The notes under the pieces were generated by a model. It saw nothing but the letters and a program-made list of their open reading frames with translations. It did no database searches and was not told the origin of the DNA. DNA of 64,000 nt from Nocardia yamanashiensis NBRC 100130 (lineage in GTDB: Bacteria; Actinomycetota; Actinomycetes; Mycobacteriales; Mycobacteriaceae), in NCBI RefSeq assembly GCF_001613325.1, contig NZ_BDCD01000016.1, positions 186,001 through 250,000 on the forward strand, given 5' to 3'. Positions 1 to 7,897 of the stretch are shown piece after piece. Each line of letters begins with the position of its first letter. Within the stretch, counting starts at the first letter, position 1. The position numbers and the translations under genes are program-made.

Positions 1-231
1 CAGGATGGTGGCGCCCGCGGGCGTGAGGTTCAGCCGTTCGGCGAGCGTGCCGGGCGTGGTGGACTGGTCGTCGCCGAGCAGCACGATTTCCAGTGCGCGC
101 CTGTCGGTTTCGTTCACTCCCAGTAACCGGATGATTTCGCGGGCGAGATCTTCGAGGGTGCCGTGGTAGAACTCCAAGGCTCGTTTGAGTTCGACGGCGA
201 TCCGATCGGGTTCGGTTGACATCGGACGCAT
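1..231 (-). CDS. MarR-family transcriptional regulator, N-terminal part (cut by window edge)
   Basis: Seventy-seven codons are visible before the gene leaves the window. The N-terminus is helical and leads into a typical MarR-type segment around residues 40-77, in which a stretch ending GTLAERLNLTPAGATIL looks like the first part of a winged helix-turn-helix. Regulators of this family bind DNA as dimers and usually repress nearby genes. Two in-frame ATGs exist at 231 and 222; GGGAG lies just upstream of the first and about 11 bases from the second, so either is possible. The gene it controls lies outside the window. The family call is by pattern only, since the recognition helix and wing are missing. 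Confidence 0.55.
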   Translation of the reverse strand, partial: MRPMSTEPDRIAVELKRALEFYHGTLEDLAREIIRLLGVNETDRRALEIVLLGDDQSTTPGTLAERLNLTPAGATIL

Positions 232-317
232 GGGCTCCCAACCTCGAACGCTTGAAACATGAAACCTCGCAATGGATCTCGCCTGCGATGCGTGGGCGAT
301 AGGATAGTCTGCACCCA

Positions 318-360
318 CGATCCCGGACTGGGCCGGCGGCAACGGCCCAGTCCGGGATCG
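318..360 (-). terminator. Perfect 17-bp hairpin, likely terminator of the secreted-protein gene
   Basis: Positions 318-334 are an exact inverted copy of 344-360 with a 9-base loop. It starts 15 bases past the stop of the leftward gene at 376. On that strand no T-run follows the stem, which is common for actinobacterial terminators. Confidence 0.7.
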
Positions 361-375
361 TTTTGTGCGCCGGTG

Positions 376-996
376 CTAGACGACGTTGGTGGTGGTCAGG
401 GTCGGGGACGGATTCGGGTAGCAGGCGGTCGCCACATTGCCCACGAACGCCACCTTGGTCGTCATGGTCATGCCCGGGCTGGCGTAGCTGGTGCCCGCGT
501 ACTTGGTGGTGATGGGCGTGCCCGCCGCACCGGCCGTGACATTGATGGTGACCGCGGGCGGCGTGAAGCTGCTGCCGCCGGCGATCGGACCCGGCACGGT
601 GAGCGTGATGTTCCCGCCCGCCGTGCTCACGGTCCCGGCCACGGTGCCGCCGGAAACGCTGGCGGACACCACCGTCGAATTGGTCGGCGCGGGCCAGGTC
701 ATCTTCAGATTGCTGATGTTCTGTACCGTGAACCCGGAAGCCGAACTGGGCACCGAGGACGCGCCCGGCGTGAGGGTGATGGCCACCGCGGAGCCGGCGG
801 CCGCCGAACTGGGCGCGGTCCCGTCCACCGAGGTGCTCATGCTCGAGGTCTGGCCGATGCCGAAGATGGTGCCCTGGCAACTCCAGTTCATGCTGACGCC
901 CGCGGCATTCGCGGGAGCGGCCAGCGCGAATACGGTGGCAAGGGCCATCGGGGCGACGACACCGACACGTACCAGCCCGGAAGCGATCGATCGCAT
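376..996 (-). CDS. Secreted protein of unknown function, beta-rich
   Basis: A 206-residue protein starting MRSIASGLVRV, with an ATG placed five bases after GGAG. An earlier in-frame start at 1020 is less likely. Residues 1 to about 32 form a Sec signal peptide: basic start, a hydrophobic stretch and a cleavage site near ANA/AG. The mature part is rich in Thr, Ser, Val and Gly with alternating hydrophobic residues, which suggests a beta-sandwich. Two cysteines, one near the mature N-terminus (WSCQG) and one near the C-terminus (ACYPNP), could form a disulfide. I do not recognise a catalytic motif. It stands alone between a MarR-type gene and an amine oxidase and is probably an exported structural or adhesion-type protein. 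Confidence 0.7.
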   Translation of the reverse strand: MRSIASGLVRVGVVAPMALATVFALAAPANAAGVSMNWSCQGTIFGIGQTSSMSTSVDGTAPSSAAAGSAVAITLTPGASSVPSSASGFTVQNISNLKMTWPAPTNSTVVSASVSGGTVAGTVSTAGGNITLTVPGPIAGGSSFTPPAVTINVTAGAAGTPITTKYAGTSYASPGMTMTTKVAFVGNVATACYPNPSPTLTTTNVV

Positions 997-1237
997 AACT
1001 ATCTCCAATATGTGAAGCAACGGTGCGACCCGTAATGCCGTGCCGCACCGCGAGGGGTCTAAAATGTAACCTGTTCACATCTGGCCGTGGGCTGAAATCG
1101 AAAAGAAAGACGCAGGTCATCATGCCTGCTACCGGGCAGTTCGGTATGTATTTATCCGCAATTAAATATTCAGCCTGGAAAGTTAATTACGCAAAGACCT
1201 TCCGTTGAATGGATGGAATCGCGCGTACTCGATTCCG
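997..1237. other. AT-rich intergenic region upstream of the secreted protein
   Basis: About 240 bases without a convincing gene. The stretch 1120-1210 is far more AT-rich than the rest of the window. An imperfect inverted repeat, TGTAACCTGTTCACA, lies at about 1066-1080. The region must hold the promoter of the leftward secreted-protein gene; no sigma-factor boxes can be assigned with confidence. Confidence 0.4.
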
Positions 1238-2596
1238 TCATTGAAAATGCAAATTCACCGCGATCTCACGGGCGACGCGATGACCCGATTCGGCCGCGCC
1301 GTCCATGTAACCGGCCCAGCGGGTGGCGGTCTCGGTGCCCGCCCAGTGCAGCGGGCCGATCGGGGCGCGCAGGGCGGGCCCGAAGCGGGTGAGGGTGCCG
1401 GGAGCGGTGAAGGCGCCGTAGCAGCCGCGGCTGTATTCCTCTTCGGCCCAATCGCGTTCGATGAAGGCGACGGGGTTGCGGGCCTGGGGGCCGAAGTAAC
1501 CGGTGAGGTCTTCGATCACCTGGGCGCGGCGGTCGGCGGAGCTCAGGCGTGCGCCCAGGTCGGCGTGGCGGCCTTCGAAGAAGCCGACCAGGACGCCGGG
1601 GGAGTGGTCGGGGAGGGTGTTGTCGAAGACGGTGCCGAGGGCGCGTTTGTCGCTGTTGGCCTGGCCGCTGAAACCGGTTCGGCGCCAGAAGGGTTCGTCG
1701 TAGACGACATTGAATTTGATGACCCGGCCCATGGGCATGCGCTGGACGAGCTGGTCGCGGTCGCCGGGCAGGCCGGGCGTGTAGTGGATGCGTGCCGCCA
1801 GGGGCGGTGGGACGGCGATGACGGCACGGCGGGCGCGAACGGTGGTGGATCCGGCGGTGACGCGCACACCCGCTGGGTCCCAGTCGATTTCGGTGACGGG
1901 CGCGTTCGGGACGACGCGATCCCCCAGGTCTTCGGCCAGGCGTAGCGCGATGGTCTGGGAACCGCCGGCGATGCGATCCTGCTGCGCGCCGCCGGTGGTG
2001 TTGATGAGCGCGTCGATCCCGCCCGCGGCATTGATGTAGAAGGCGGCCCACAGCAGGGAAAGGTCTTCCGGCTCGGCGGAGAAGACGGCTTCGGTGATCA
2101 CTCGCAGGAATCCGCGCCCGCCGGTGGTGCGCCCGGCGCGTTGCAGCCAGGTGGCGACGGTCTGTGAATCCCATTCCGTTGCTCGCGCTGCCTGCCACGG
2201 CGCGTCCACCGGAACCTGACGGGCCAGGCGATCCAATCGCCATTGCAACTGCGCGATATCGGCCAGCGCCAAGGGGTTCAGTTTCGGAATACGCCCGACG
2301 TATTCCGAACGCCCGCCGCCGATTTCGGCGATATGGCGGCCCTCGTCATAAGTGGGAAACGTCTTCAGCCCGAGCTCATCGATCAGATCGAGAATCCGAT
2401 CCTGTCCCGGCCCGACCCACTGCCCGCCCACCTCGATGGCCGCGCCGCCGGGCAACTCCTCATTCAACAGCCGCCCGCCCACCCGGTCCCGCGCTTCGAG
2501 AACGAGCACCTCGGCTCCGTTCCGCACCAGATCACGCGCGGCGACGAGCCCCGCGATCCCCGCACCGACGACCACGACGTCCACCGTTCGTTCCAT
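1238..2596 (-). CDS. Flavin monoamine oxidase family protein (FAD-dependent amine oxidase)
   Basis: A 452-residue protein of normal length for the family. The N-terminus carries the Rossmann dinucleotide motif GAGIAGL followed by the FAD-ribose glutamate in LEARDRVGGR, and the C-terminus has the amine-oxidase FAD signature region (GTETATRWAGYMDGA) typical of monoamine and putrescine oxidases. Such enzymes oxidise primary amines to aldehydes with release of ammonia and hydrogen peroxide; the amine used here cannot be read from the sequence. No signal peptide, so cytoplasmic. ATG 2596 is preferred over TTG 2605 because AAGG lies about nine bases upstream. It diverges from a TetR gene across palindromes at 2611-2660, so it is probably repressed by that regulator and induced by its substrate. 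Confidence 0.85.
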   Translation of the reverse strand: MERTVDVVVVGAGIAGLVAARDLVRNGAEVLVLEARDRVGGRLLNEELPGGAAIEVGGQWVGPGQDRILDLIDELGLKTFPTYDEGRHIAEIGGGRSEYVGRIPKLNPLALADIAQLQWRLDRLARQVPVDAPWQAARATEWDSQTVATWLQRAGRTTGGRGFLRVITEAVFSAEPEDLSLLWAAFYINAAGGIDALINTTGGAQQDRIAGGSQTIALRLAEDLGDRVVPNAPVTEIDWDPAGVRVTAGSTTVRARRAVIAVPPPLAARIHYTPGLPGDRDQLVQRMPMGRVIKFNVVYDEPFWRRTGFSGQANSDKRALGTVFDNTLPDHSPGVLVGFFEGRHADLGARLSSADRRAQVIEDLTGYFGPQARNPVAFIERDWAEEEYSRGCYGAFTAPGTLTRFGPALRAPIGPLHWAGTETATRWAGYMDGAAESGHRVAREIAVNLHFQ

Positions 2597-2610
2597 GGAA
2601 CCCAACCTTC

Positions 2611-2660
2611 ATACAGCGTGTATCTGACATACAGACTGTATGTGATATTCATTCTGTATG
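2611..2660. promoter_or_regulatory. TetR operators between the amine oxidase and its regulator
   Basis: Two adjacent palindromes are visible: ATACAGCGTGTAT at 2611-2623 and CATACAGACTGTATG (perfect, seven-base arms) at 2628-2642. A further half site CTGTATG at 2654-2660 overlaps the TetR start codon. A shared core of ATACAG/CTGTAT in a 50-base divergent gap is what an autoregulating TetR repressor would use. Confidence 0.75.
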
Positions 2661-3254
2661 GAATCCTTTCGCGGAAAGTACGCGGAGAACACCAGGCAGG
2701 CGCTGCTGGAGACGGCAGCCCGCCTGTTCGCCGAACGCGATTACGCGGACCTGTCCGCCGAAGAACTGGTCCGGGCCGCCGGCCTGACCCGGGGCGCGCT
2801 CTACCACCACTTCGAGGGCAAGCGCGGACTGTTCGACGCGGTCGTGGACGACCTGGAGAACCGTGCGGCGCAACGCATCCGCGCCGCCATCGACTCGGTC
2901 TCCGCACCTTTCGAACGCGTCGACCGCGGCGTGGCCGAGTTCCTGGACGTCTGCGCCGAACCCGACTACCGCCATATCGTCCTGCTGCAGGGCCCGATCG
3001 GCCTGGGCTGGCAGCGCTGGCGTGAACTCGACCAGCGTCACCTCGGCGGCCTGATCGTCGAAGCGGTACGAAACCTGTTGCAGGCGCGCCTGATTCGACC
3101 CCACCCCGCCGAACTCGTCGCGGGCGCGTTCTACGGCGCACTCACCGAACTCGCCCTGCTCATCACCGAGAACGACGATCCGGAACAGACCCGCGCCCGA
3201 GCCGAAAGTCTCGTGCACGACCTCCTCGGCGGATTGGCCGTCGAGCAAAAGTGA
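2658..3254 (+). CDS. TetR/AcrR-family repressor of the divergent amine oxidase
   Basis: A 198-residue protein with the TetR DNA-binding domain in the first 60 residues: helix-turn-helix with LSAEELVRAAGLTRGALYHHF, the classic recognition pattern. The remaining 140 residues are an all-helical ligand-binding and dimer domain that I cannot assign to a ligand. It starts at ATG 2658, inside the third operator half site, which fits autoregulation. Its partner gene is the divergent flavin amine oxidase; the inducer is therefore likely to be an amine or its product, which is an inference from context. Confidence 0.85.
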   Translation: MESFRGKYAENTRQALLETAARLFAERDYADLSAEELVRAAGLTRGALYHHFEGKRGLFDAVVDDLENRAAQRIRAAIDSVSAPFERVDRGVAEFLDVCAEPDYRHIVLLQGPIGLGWQRWRELDQRHLGGLIVEAVRNLLQARLIRPHPAELVAGAFYGALTELALLITENDDPEQTRARAESLVHDLLGGLAVEQK

Positions 3255-3438
3255 GTCGATCTCTCGTACTGCTCGCCGCGTACTCGCCTGCCGACGGTCC
3301 GCGCGCCGATATTCCCAGGTAAACGGGCCGCACCCGGGCGCAGGCGGGGAATGGCCGGAAGCGAGTAGAAGGTGAGTGAACGACCAACTTAGAGTTCGTA
3401 CTCCACCGATTGGTGCGATGAATCGGAAGGAGTCGACG

Positions 3439-4671
3439 ATGACGACCGACGGAGCACTGCGAGTCGGCCTGACCGTCTCCGGCAGGCCGATGTCCACGCC
3501 GCTGCAGGATGTGCGGGGATTGTCCCGGCAGCTGGTGGGGCATTTCGTCGACAAGGTCATCCCGTGCGGGACCCTGCCCGGCGATGTGATCTCCGGGGAC
3601 GTCACGGCGGTCACCCGGGTCTGCCTGGAACTGGCCGTGGGCATGCTGGACGGGCGGGACCTGCCGGAGAAGACGGGGCGGCTGGCCGAGGCGGCGGCGG
3701 GCTGGGCGCGTGAGGGCGTGCCCATCGACACCGTGCTGCATTCGATTCACGAGGGGTTCAAGATCGGCCTGGACCGGGTGGTGTCGGATGCGACCATGCG
3801 GGACTACGACAGTCTCATCGGCGGCGCGAAACTCGTGGTGACGCTGCTGGACACGATCAATGCCACCGTCGCGCGCGCCTATGTGCGCGAGTTCAAGGCG
3901 GTGGTGGGGGAGCATCACACCGCCGTGCACACGCTTACTTCGGCGCTGCTGGGCGGACATTCGACCTCCACCATGGCGCGCGAGTGCGGAATCGATATCG
4001 CCGCCGAATACGCCGTGCTGGCGATGGCTATCCCGGAGCATCCGGACGAACGGCATCCACGGCTGGACGGGAAGGTGGTGGCGCGCCGGAAGCTACGGCG
4101 GGTGCAGGCCGAATTGGCCACCCGCTGCGGCGAATCCGCGCTGGCGCTGCTGAGCGTGGACGGCGGCACCATGCTGGTGCCGACCGCCGTGGTGGCCGAT
4201 GGCGAACTGGACGCGCTGCTGGCGCGGCTGTCGGAGGCGGCTCGGGTGCCGATCACGGCCGCGGTGGTGATCGCGCCGCCGGACGCCGTGCCGGATGCGG
4301 CCGATCGCGCCCACGAACTCCTGGATATGGTGCAGCGGCTGGAATGCGTTGCCGGACTGTACCGATTCGCGGATATGGCCCTGGAATACCAGCTCACCCG
4401 GCCGGGTCCGGGGCGGGAAACGCTGGGCGCGCTACTGGAACCGCTCGACGGGCATCCGGAGCTGTTGCAGACCCTGCAAACCCATATCGGCAATAACCTG
4501 AACCGGCAGCGGACCGCACGGCTCATGCATATCCACACCAATACCGTGGACTACCGGCTGAAGAAGATCGGCCAGCTCACCGGATTCGATCCGACGGTAA
4601 TTACCGGATTGTGGCAGCTGCGTTCGGCGCTCATCGCCCGCACCTTCAGCGAACGCCGCGATCCGGCCTGA
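3439..4671 (+). CDS. PucR/CdaR-type transcriptional regulator
   Basis: A 410-residue protein. ATG 3439 is chosen because GGAAGGAG sits just upstream; earlier in-frame starts lack this. The first 150 residues are a helical sensor-like region, the middle resembles the GGDEF-like domain of CdaR regulators, and residues about 340-400 hold the PucR C-terminal helix-turn-helix: QTLQTHIGNNLNRQRTARLM followed by HIHTNTVDYRLKKIGQLTG. Family members usually activate catabolic genes in response to small metabolites. It faces the MaoC-like gene tail to tail, 13 bases apart, and has no obvious operon partner, so its target is unknown. Confidence 0.8.
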   Translation: MTTDGALRVGLTVSGRPMSTPLQDVRGLSRQLVGHFVDKVIPCGTLPGDVISGDVTAVTRVCLELAVGMLDGRDLPEKTGRLAEAAAGWAREGVPIDTVLHSIHEGFKIGLDRVVSDATMRDYDSLIGGAKLVVTLLDTINATVARAYVREFKAVVGEHHTAVHTLTSALLGGHSTSTMARECGIDIAAEYAVLAMAIPEHPDERHPRLDGKVVARRKLRRVQAELATRCGESALALLSVDGGTMLVPTAVVADGELDALLARLSEAARVPITAAVVIAPPDAVPDAADRAHELLDMVQRLECVAGLYRFADMALEYQLTRPGPGRETLGALLEPLDGHPELLQTLQTHIGNNLNRQRTARLMHIHTNTVDYRLKKIGQLTGFDPTVITGLWQLRSALIARTFSERRDPA

Positions 4672-4684
4672 AATACGGGAATAC

Positions 4685-5683
4685 TCACCTTGATTCGGCC
4701 GGCTGCGGAAGCGGTGCGAAAGCGACTTCGGCGCTGGCATAGCCGAACAATTTGCGGCCCTGCGACCGGGCGTCGACGGCGACGGTCGCGGTCCGCGCGG
4801 CCCGATCGCAGGCGAGAATGCGCCCCCGGAACTCGATTTCGGCCGCCGTGCTGTGCGGCACCGCCAGATAGTGCACCTGGTGGGCGAATTCGGCCCGGTA
4901 CTTGGTGACCGCGGCCGGATCCTGGGTCCAGGAGGTGACGTAACCGGCGGCCAGCGCCAGGATCAGCATGCCCGGCGCGATCAGGGTGGGCCGATCGCCG
5001 GGATGATCCCGGCCGGGCCGGCCCTCGGACAGCGAATCACCCACGACGCGGGCGTAATCGGTGAGGTCCCGGGTGCTCACGGTGGCCCGTGCCAGGGGTA
5101 GTTCGGCCCCTTCGACCAGCGGGTTCACCTCCGGCCGCGGATACGGTCGCCGAAGGCGGCGCACCACTCCGGCCGGCAGCCCGGGCCCGGCGGGACCGAC
5201 CGGTGCGTTCACCGGCGGCGCCCCGGTACTGGCCAGCAGCGCCGTGGACACCGTCTGCACCGGCGTCCCGTGCCGATCACTGAGCACCCCGGTCACGGTG
5301 ATGACATCGAAAGTCCGGAACTGCCGGAACGATTCGAAGGAGATATCGCAGGTCAGCTCGTCACCGGCGAGCAGCGGCCGCCCGATATCGAGGGTCTGGT
5401 CCACATGCACCACCCGATCCACCCGGTACCCGGTGATCAGCCGGTCCAGAATCTCGCGCCGCGCCCGCTGCCACACCAGCGCCGCGAAGGTCGGCGGCGC
5501 GATCACCGCGTCGTACCCCAGCCGGGCCGCGGCCGCCTCCTCCCAATGCGCCGGATGGAATGCCTGCACCGCGCGGGCGAATTCACGAATGCCCGCGCGC
5601 TCCACCCGGAACGGCCGCGCGCATCGATAGCGGTGACCGATCAGCGCCTGCGCCTGATCCGCGCCCAGGATTCCATTGACCAT
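4685..5683 (-). CDS. Fused double-hotdog MaoC-like protein (HadA-like domain plus degenerate MaoC domain)
   Basis: A 332-residue protein, the size of two fused hotdog domains. Residues 20-155 resemble the FAS1-like dehydratase/HadA fold of mycobacterial 3-hydroxyacyl-ACP dehydratases (FARAVQAFHPAHW, then IAPPTFAALV, then HVDQTLDIGRPLLAGDELTC). Residues 190-320 resemble a MaoC hotdog, but the hydratase signature G-D-x-N-P-x-H is replaced by GDSLSEGRPGRD. That fits a pair in which only one half is catalytic, as in HadAB and HadBC, but which half acts here is unclear since the N-terminal half also lacks a textbook motif. The likely substrate is a 3-hydroxyacyl or enoyl thioester. ATG 5683 follows GAGAGGAATCACC. 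Confidence 0.75.
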   Translation of the reverse strand: MVNGILGADQAQALIGHRYRCARPFRVERAGIREFARAVQAFHPAHWEEAAAARLGYDAVIAPPTFAALVWQRARREILDRLITGYRVDRVVHVDQTLDIGRPLLAGDELTCDISFESFRQFRTFDVITVTGVLSDRHGTPVQTVSTALLASTGAPPVNAPVGPAGPGLPAGVVRRLRRPYPRPEVNPLVEGAELPLARATVSTRDLTDYARVVGDSLSEGRPGRDHPGDRPTLIAPGMLILALAAGYVTSWTQDPAAVTKYRAEFAHQVHYLAVPHSTAAEIEFRGRILACDRAARTATVAVDARSQGRKLFGYASAEVAFAPLPQPAESR

Positions 5684-5985
5684 GGTGATTCCTCTCGAAA
5701 GCTACGGCGCCGCTGGGACGACGGGGGCGGTCCAGCAGCGGCGCCTGAAATCGATAATTCAACAGCCGGCGGCGAGTGCGGCGAAATGGGCGCGATCTCT
5801 GGATATTTCACCGTGATCCGGGGCCGGGATTTGTGAATCGTGTTCCTGGACTTCGAGTTGTCACGTTTCACCGAGCGCGCCGCGGCCGTTGGTGAGGTCC
5901 TCCAGAGATCGATATCGGCGCCGATTCCGCCGTCGCGCCCGGCCTAGCGTGAGCGCGGATTCGCACCAGCGAAAGGAATCACGCA
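5684..5985. other. Divergent intergenic region between MaoC-like gene and lipase
   Basis: About 300 bases with no convincing gene. It contains an inverted repeat with ten-base arms, GGCGCCGCTG at 5706-5715 and CAGCGGCGCC at 5736-5745, within 65 bases of the MaoC-like start, where it could form a leader hairpin. Both flanking genes must be transcribed from here. I cannot assign promoter boxes. Confidence 0.4.
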
Positions 5986-7152
5986 ATGAGAAGAAGTACC
6001 CGCCGCGCGGCGGTACGGGCCGCCGTCCTGGCCGGGGCGTCCCTGCTGGCGTTCGGCTGCGTCGGCGTCGGCGCGGACGCGGCGCCCGGATCCGCTCCTA
6101 CCGAACAGCAATTGGCCGAATACATCGCCGCCGGCACCGGTTCGGCCTGCACCTCCGGCAGCGGCGCCGGATCCGGCAATGGTTCGGGCGACTGCTACGG
6201 CGGTTCCGGTTCCAGCTCCGGTTCCTCGGGCGGCCGCGCCACCGACACCAAGGGTTACGGACCGGTCATGACCTCGTGGGTGGCGGCCTTCGGCTACGGC
6301 CTGGCGAACCCGGATGCCACACCGCCCGGCGCGAACGACTGGAACTGCAAGCCGACCGCCGAACATCCGCGCCCGGTGGTGCTGGTGCACGGCACCTGGA
6401 TGAACGCCTACAACGGTTTCGCCTATATGGGCCAGCCCATCAAGGACGCCGGGTTCTGCACCTTCACCCTCAACTACGGGCGCTCGGACCTGATCCAGGG
6501 CGGCGGCCTGGGATCGATCCTGCCCGGCACCATGGGCACCGGGTACATCCAGGATTCGGCGAAACAGTTGTCCGCCTTCGTGGATCGCGTGCTCGCCGCC
6601 ACCGGCTCCACCCAGGTCGATATCGTGGCGCACTCGCAGGGCGGGCCCATGTCGGGCTGGTACACCAAGTTCGAGGGCGGGGCGGCCAAGGTGCACAACA
6701 TGATCACCTTCGGGGCCACCAATCACGGCACCTCGCTCGACGGGATCGGCGCGCTCGGGCGGGCCATCAACAATCTCGGCATCGACGTGCTCGGGCTGGT
6801 CGAGATCTTCGTGGGGCACGCGGGCATTCAGCAGACCATCGGCTCGGATTTCGTCAACGAGCTCAATGCCAAGGGCGACACCGTCCCCGGCATCGACTAC
6901 ACGATTGTCGGCACCCGCTACGACGAGGTCACCAATCCGGTCGACCTGACCTTCCTGAAAGCGGGCCCGGGCGCGCACGTGACCAACATCCTGCTGCAGG
7001 ACGGGTGCGAACAGGACGTCTCCGACCACCTCACCATGATGTATTCGCCGCGGGCGCTGTCCATCGCGCTGCGGGCCCTCGATCCGGTGAAATACTCGCA
7101 GCTGCAATGCAATTTCAATCCCTGGCTGGTGGGCGGCGGCGGTTCGCTCTAG
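5986..7152 (+). CDS. Secreted triacylglycerol lipase/esterase, alpha/beta-hydrolase (lipase class 2 type)
   Basis: A 388-residue protein with a GAAAGGA ribosome site. Residues 1-32 are a signal peptide, followed by a low-complexity Gly/Ser linker at about 60-90. The hydrolase core starts at VVLVHGTWMNAY (oxyanion-hole HG) and has the nucleophile elbow AHSQGG around residue 213, with the serine as the expected nucleophile. A later Asp and His (SDHLTMM region, near residue 347) complete the likely triad. Four or more cysteines in the mature part fit an extracellular, disulfide-bonded enzyme. The family hydrolyses esters of medium to long acyl chains outside the cell. It converges on a TetR gene with overlapping stop codons. 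Confidence 0.85.
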   Translation: MRRSTRRAAVRAAVLAGASLLAFGCVGVGADAAPGSAPTEQQLAEYIAAGTGSACTSGSGAGSGNGSGDCYGGSGSSSGSSGGRATDTKGYGPVMTSWVAAFGYGLANPDATPPGANDWNCKPTAEHPRPVVLVHGTWMNAYNGFAYMGQPIKDAGFCTFTLNYGRSDLIQGGGLGSILPGTMGTGYIQDSAKQLSAFVDRVLAATGSTQVDIVAHSQGGPMSGWYTKFEGGAAKVHNMITFGATNHGTSLDGIGALGRAINNLGIDVLGLVEIFVGHAGIQQTIGSDFVNELNAKGDTVPGIDYTIVGTRYDEVTNPVDLTFLKAGPGAHVTNILLQDGCEQDVSDHLTMMYSPRALSIALRALDPVKYSQLQCNFNPWLVGGGGSL

Positions 7153-7799
7153 TTCGCCGCGCGGGCCTCGGCCTCGATCCAGGCGCTGATCATCTGGGCG
7201 GTCGTCTCGATGGCTTCCTGCCGTTCCTGGCTGCCGACCTCGAGCGCCGAGGCCCGCAGCACGCTCGCGAACCCGGTATTGACCAGCACGAAGGTCATCA
7301 CGTCGTAGCGGTGATCGTTGCCGGGGCCCAGCATCTGGATGAGCAGCACCTTCACCAGCAGCCGCAGCCGCGGTTCGAACTCGGGCAGGCCGCTGCTGTA
7401 GAACTGCACGCCCGCCACCAGCGCCCGCACCAGTTTCGCGTTGGCGACGAGTTCGGTGGTGAACACCTCCAGCAGTTCGATGATGATCTGCCGGGTCGGG
7501 GGCATCGACGCGGTCCCGGAGTACCGGGACAGGCCCGAAACCCAATGCGTGAAGTCACGTTCCATGTTCGCGAGCATGCGGCCCAGCAGTTCGTCGACGA
7601 TGACGCCGCGATCGGAGAAGTACCGGTACAGGGTGCCGATGCTGACCTCGGCTTCGGCGGCGATCCGATTGGTGGAGGTGCCGGCAATGCCGCGCTCCCC
7701 GAACAGGCGGGCGGCGGTGTCGAGGATGTGTTCCCGGGTCGCTTTCGACCGATCCTGAATGGGGCGGCGACGCGGGCGGACGGATTTCGACGGCACCAC
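7149..7799 (-). CDS. TetR-family transcriptional regulator
   Basis: A 216-residue protein with the TetR helix-turn-helix at residues 22-68: ILDTAARLFGERG, then IAAEAEVSIGTLYRYFSD. The C-terminal 140 residues are helical ligand-binding sequence without a recognisable subfamily. It diverges from the ABC1 kinase gene, and a perfect palindrome at 7817-7835 lies 17 bases upstream of its start, so self-regulation and control of the kinase are likely. Its 3' end overlaps the lipase stop by four bases in opposite orientation. Confidence 0.85.
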   Translation of the reverse strand: MVPSKSVRPRRRPIQDRSKATREHILDTAARLFGERGIAGTSTNRIAAEAEVSIGTLYRYFSDRGVIVDELLGRMLANMERDFTHWVSGLSRYSGTASMPPTRQIIIELLEVFTTELVANAKLVRALVAGVQFYSSGLPEFEPRLRLLVKVLLIQMLGPGNDHRYDVMTFVLVNTGFASVLRASALEVGSQERQEAIETTAQMISAWIEAEARAAN

Positions 7800-7816
7800 A
7801 GCCTCCTTGCCGTGAG

Positions 7817-7855
7817 AAATGAGCGATGCTCATTTTAGCCGTGACGGGCGTCACG
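7817..7855. promoter_or_regulatory. Two palindromes in the TetR/ABC1-kinase divergent promoter
   Basis: AAATGAGCGATGCTCATTT at 7817-7835 is a perfect inverted repeat with eight-base arms, a typical TetR operator layout. A second repeat, CGTGAC-GGGC-GTCACG, follows at 7840-7855. Together they fill the short gap between the divergent genes. Confidence 0.65.
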
Positions 7856-7897
7856 TGTGCGGTATCTTGTTGCGCGACAAGATCGCAGGAGGTGCCC

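Noticed and set aside
259..1035. A + strand frame of 258 codons overlapping the secreted protein
   Set aside because: It is antisense to a gene with a signal peptide, and its residues are almost all Arg, Gly and His.
5944..7545. A 533-codon leftward frame across the lipase
   Set aside because: Composition is low-complexity Arg/Gly/Ala and the + strand carries a signal peptide and complete lipase motifs.
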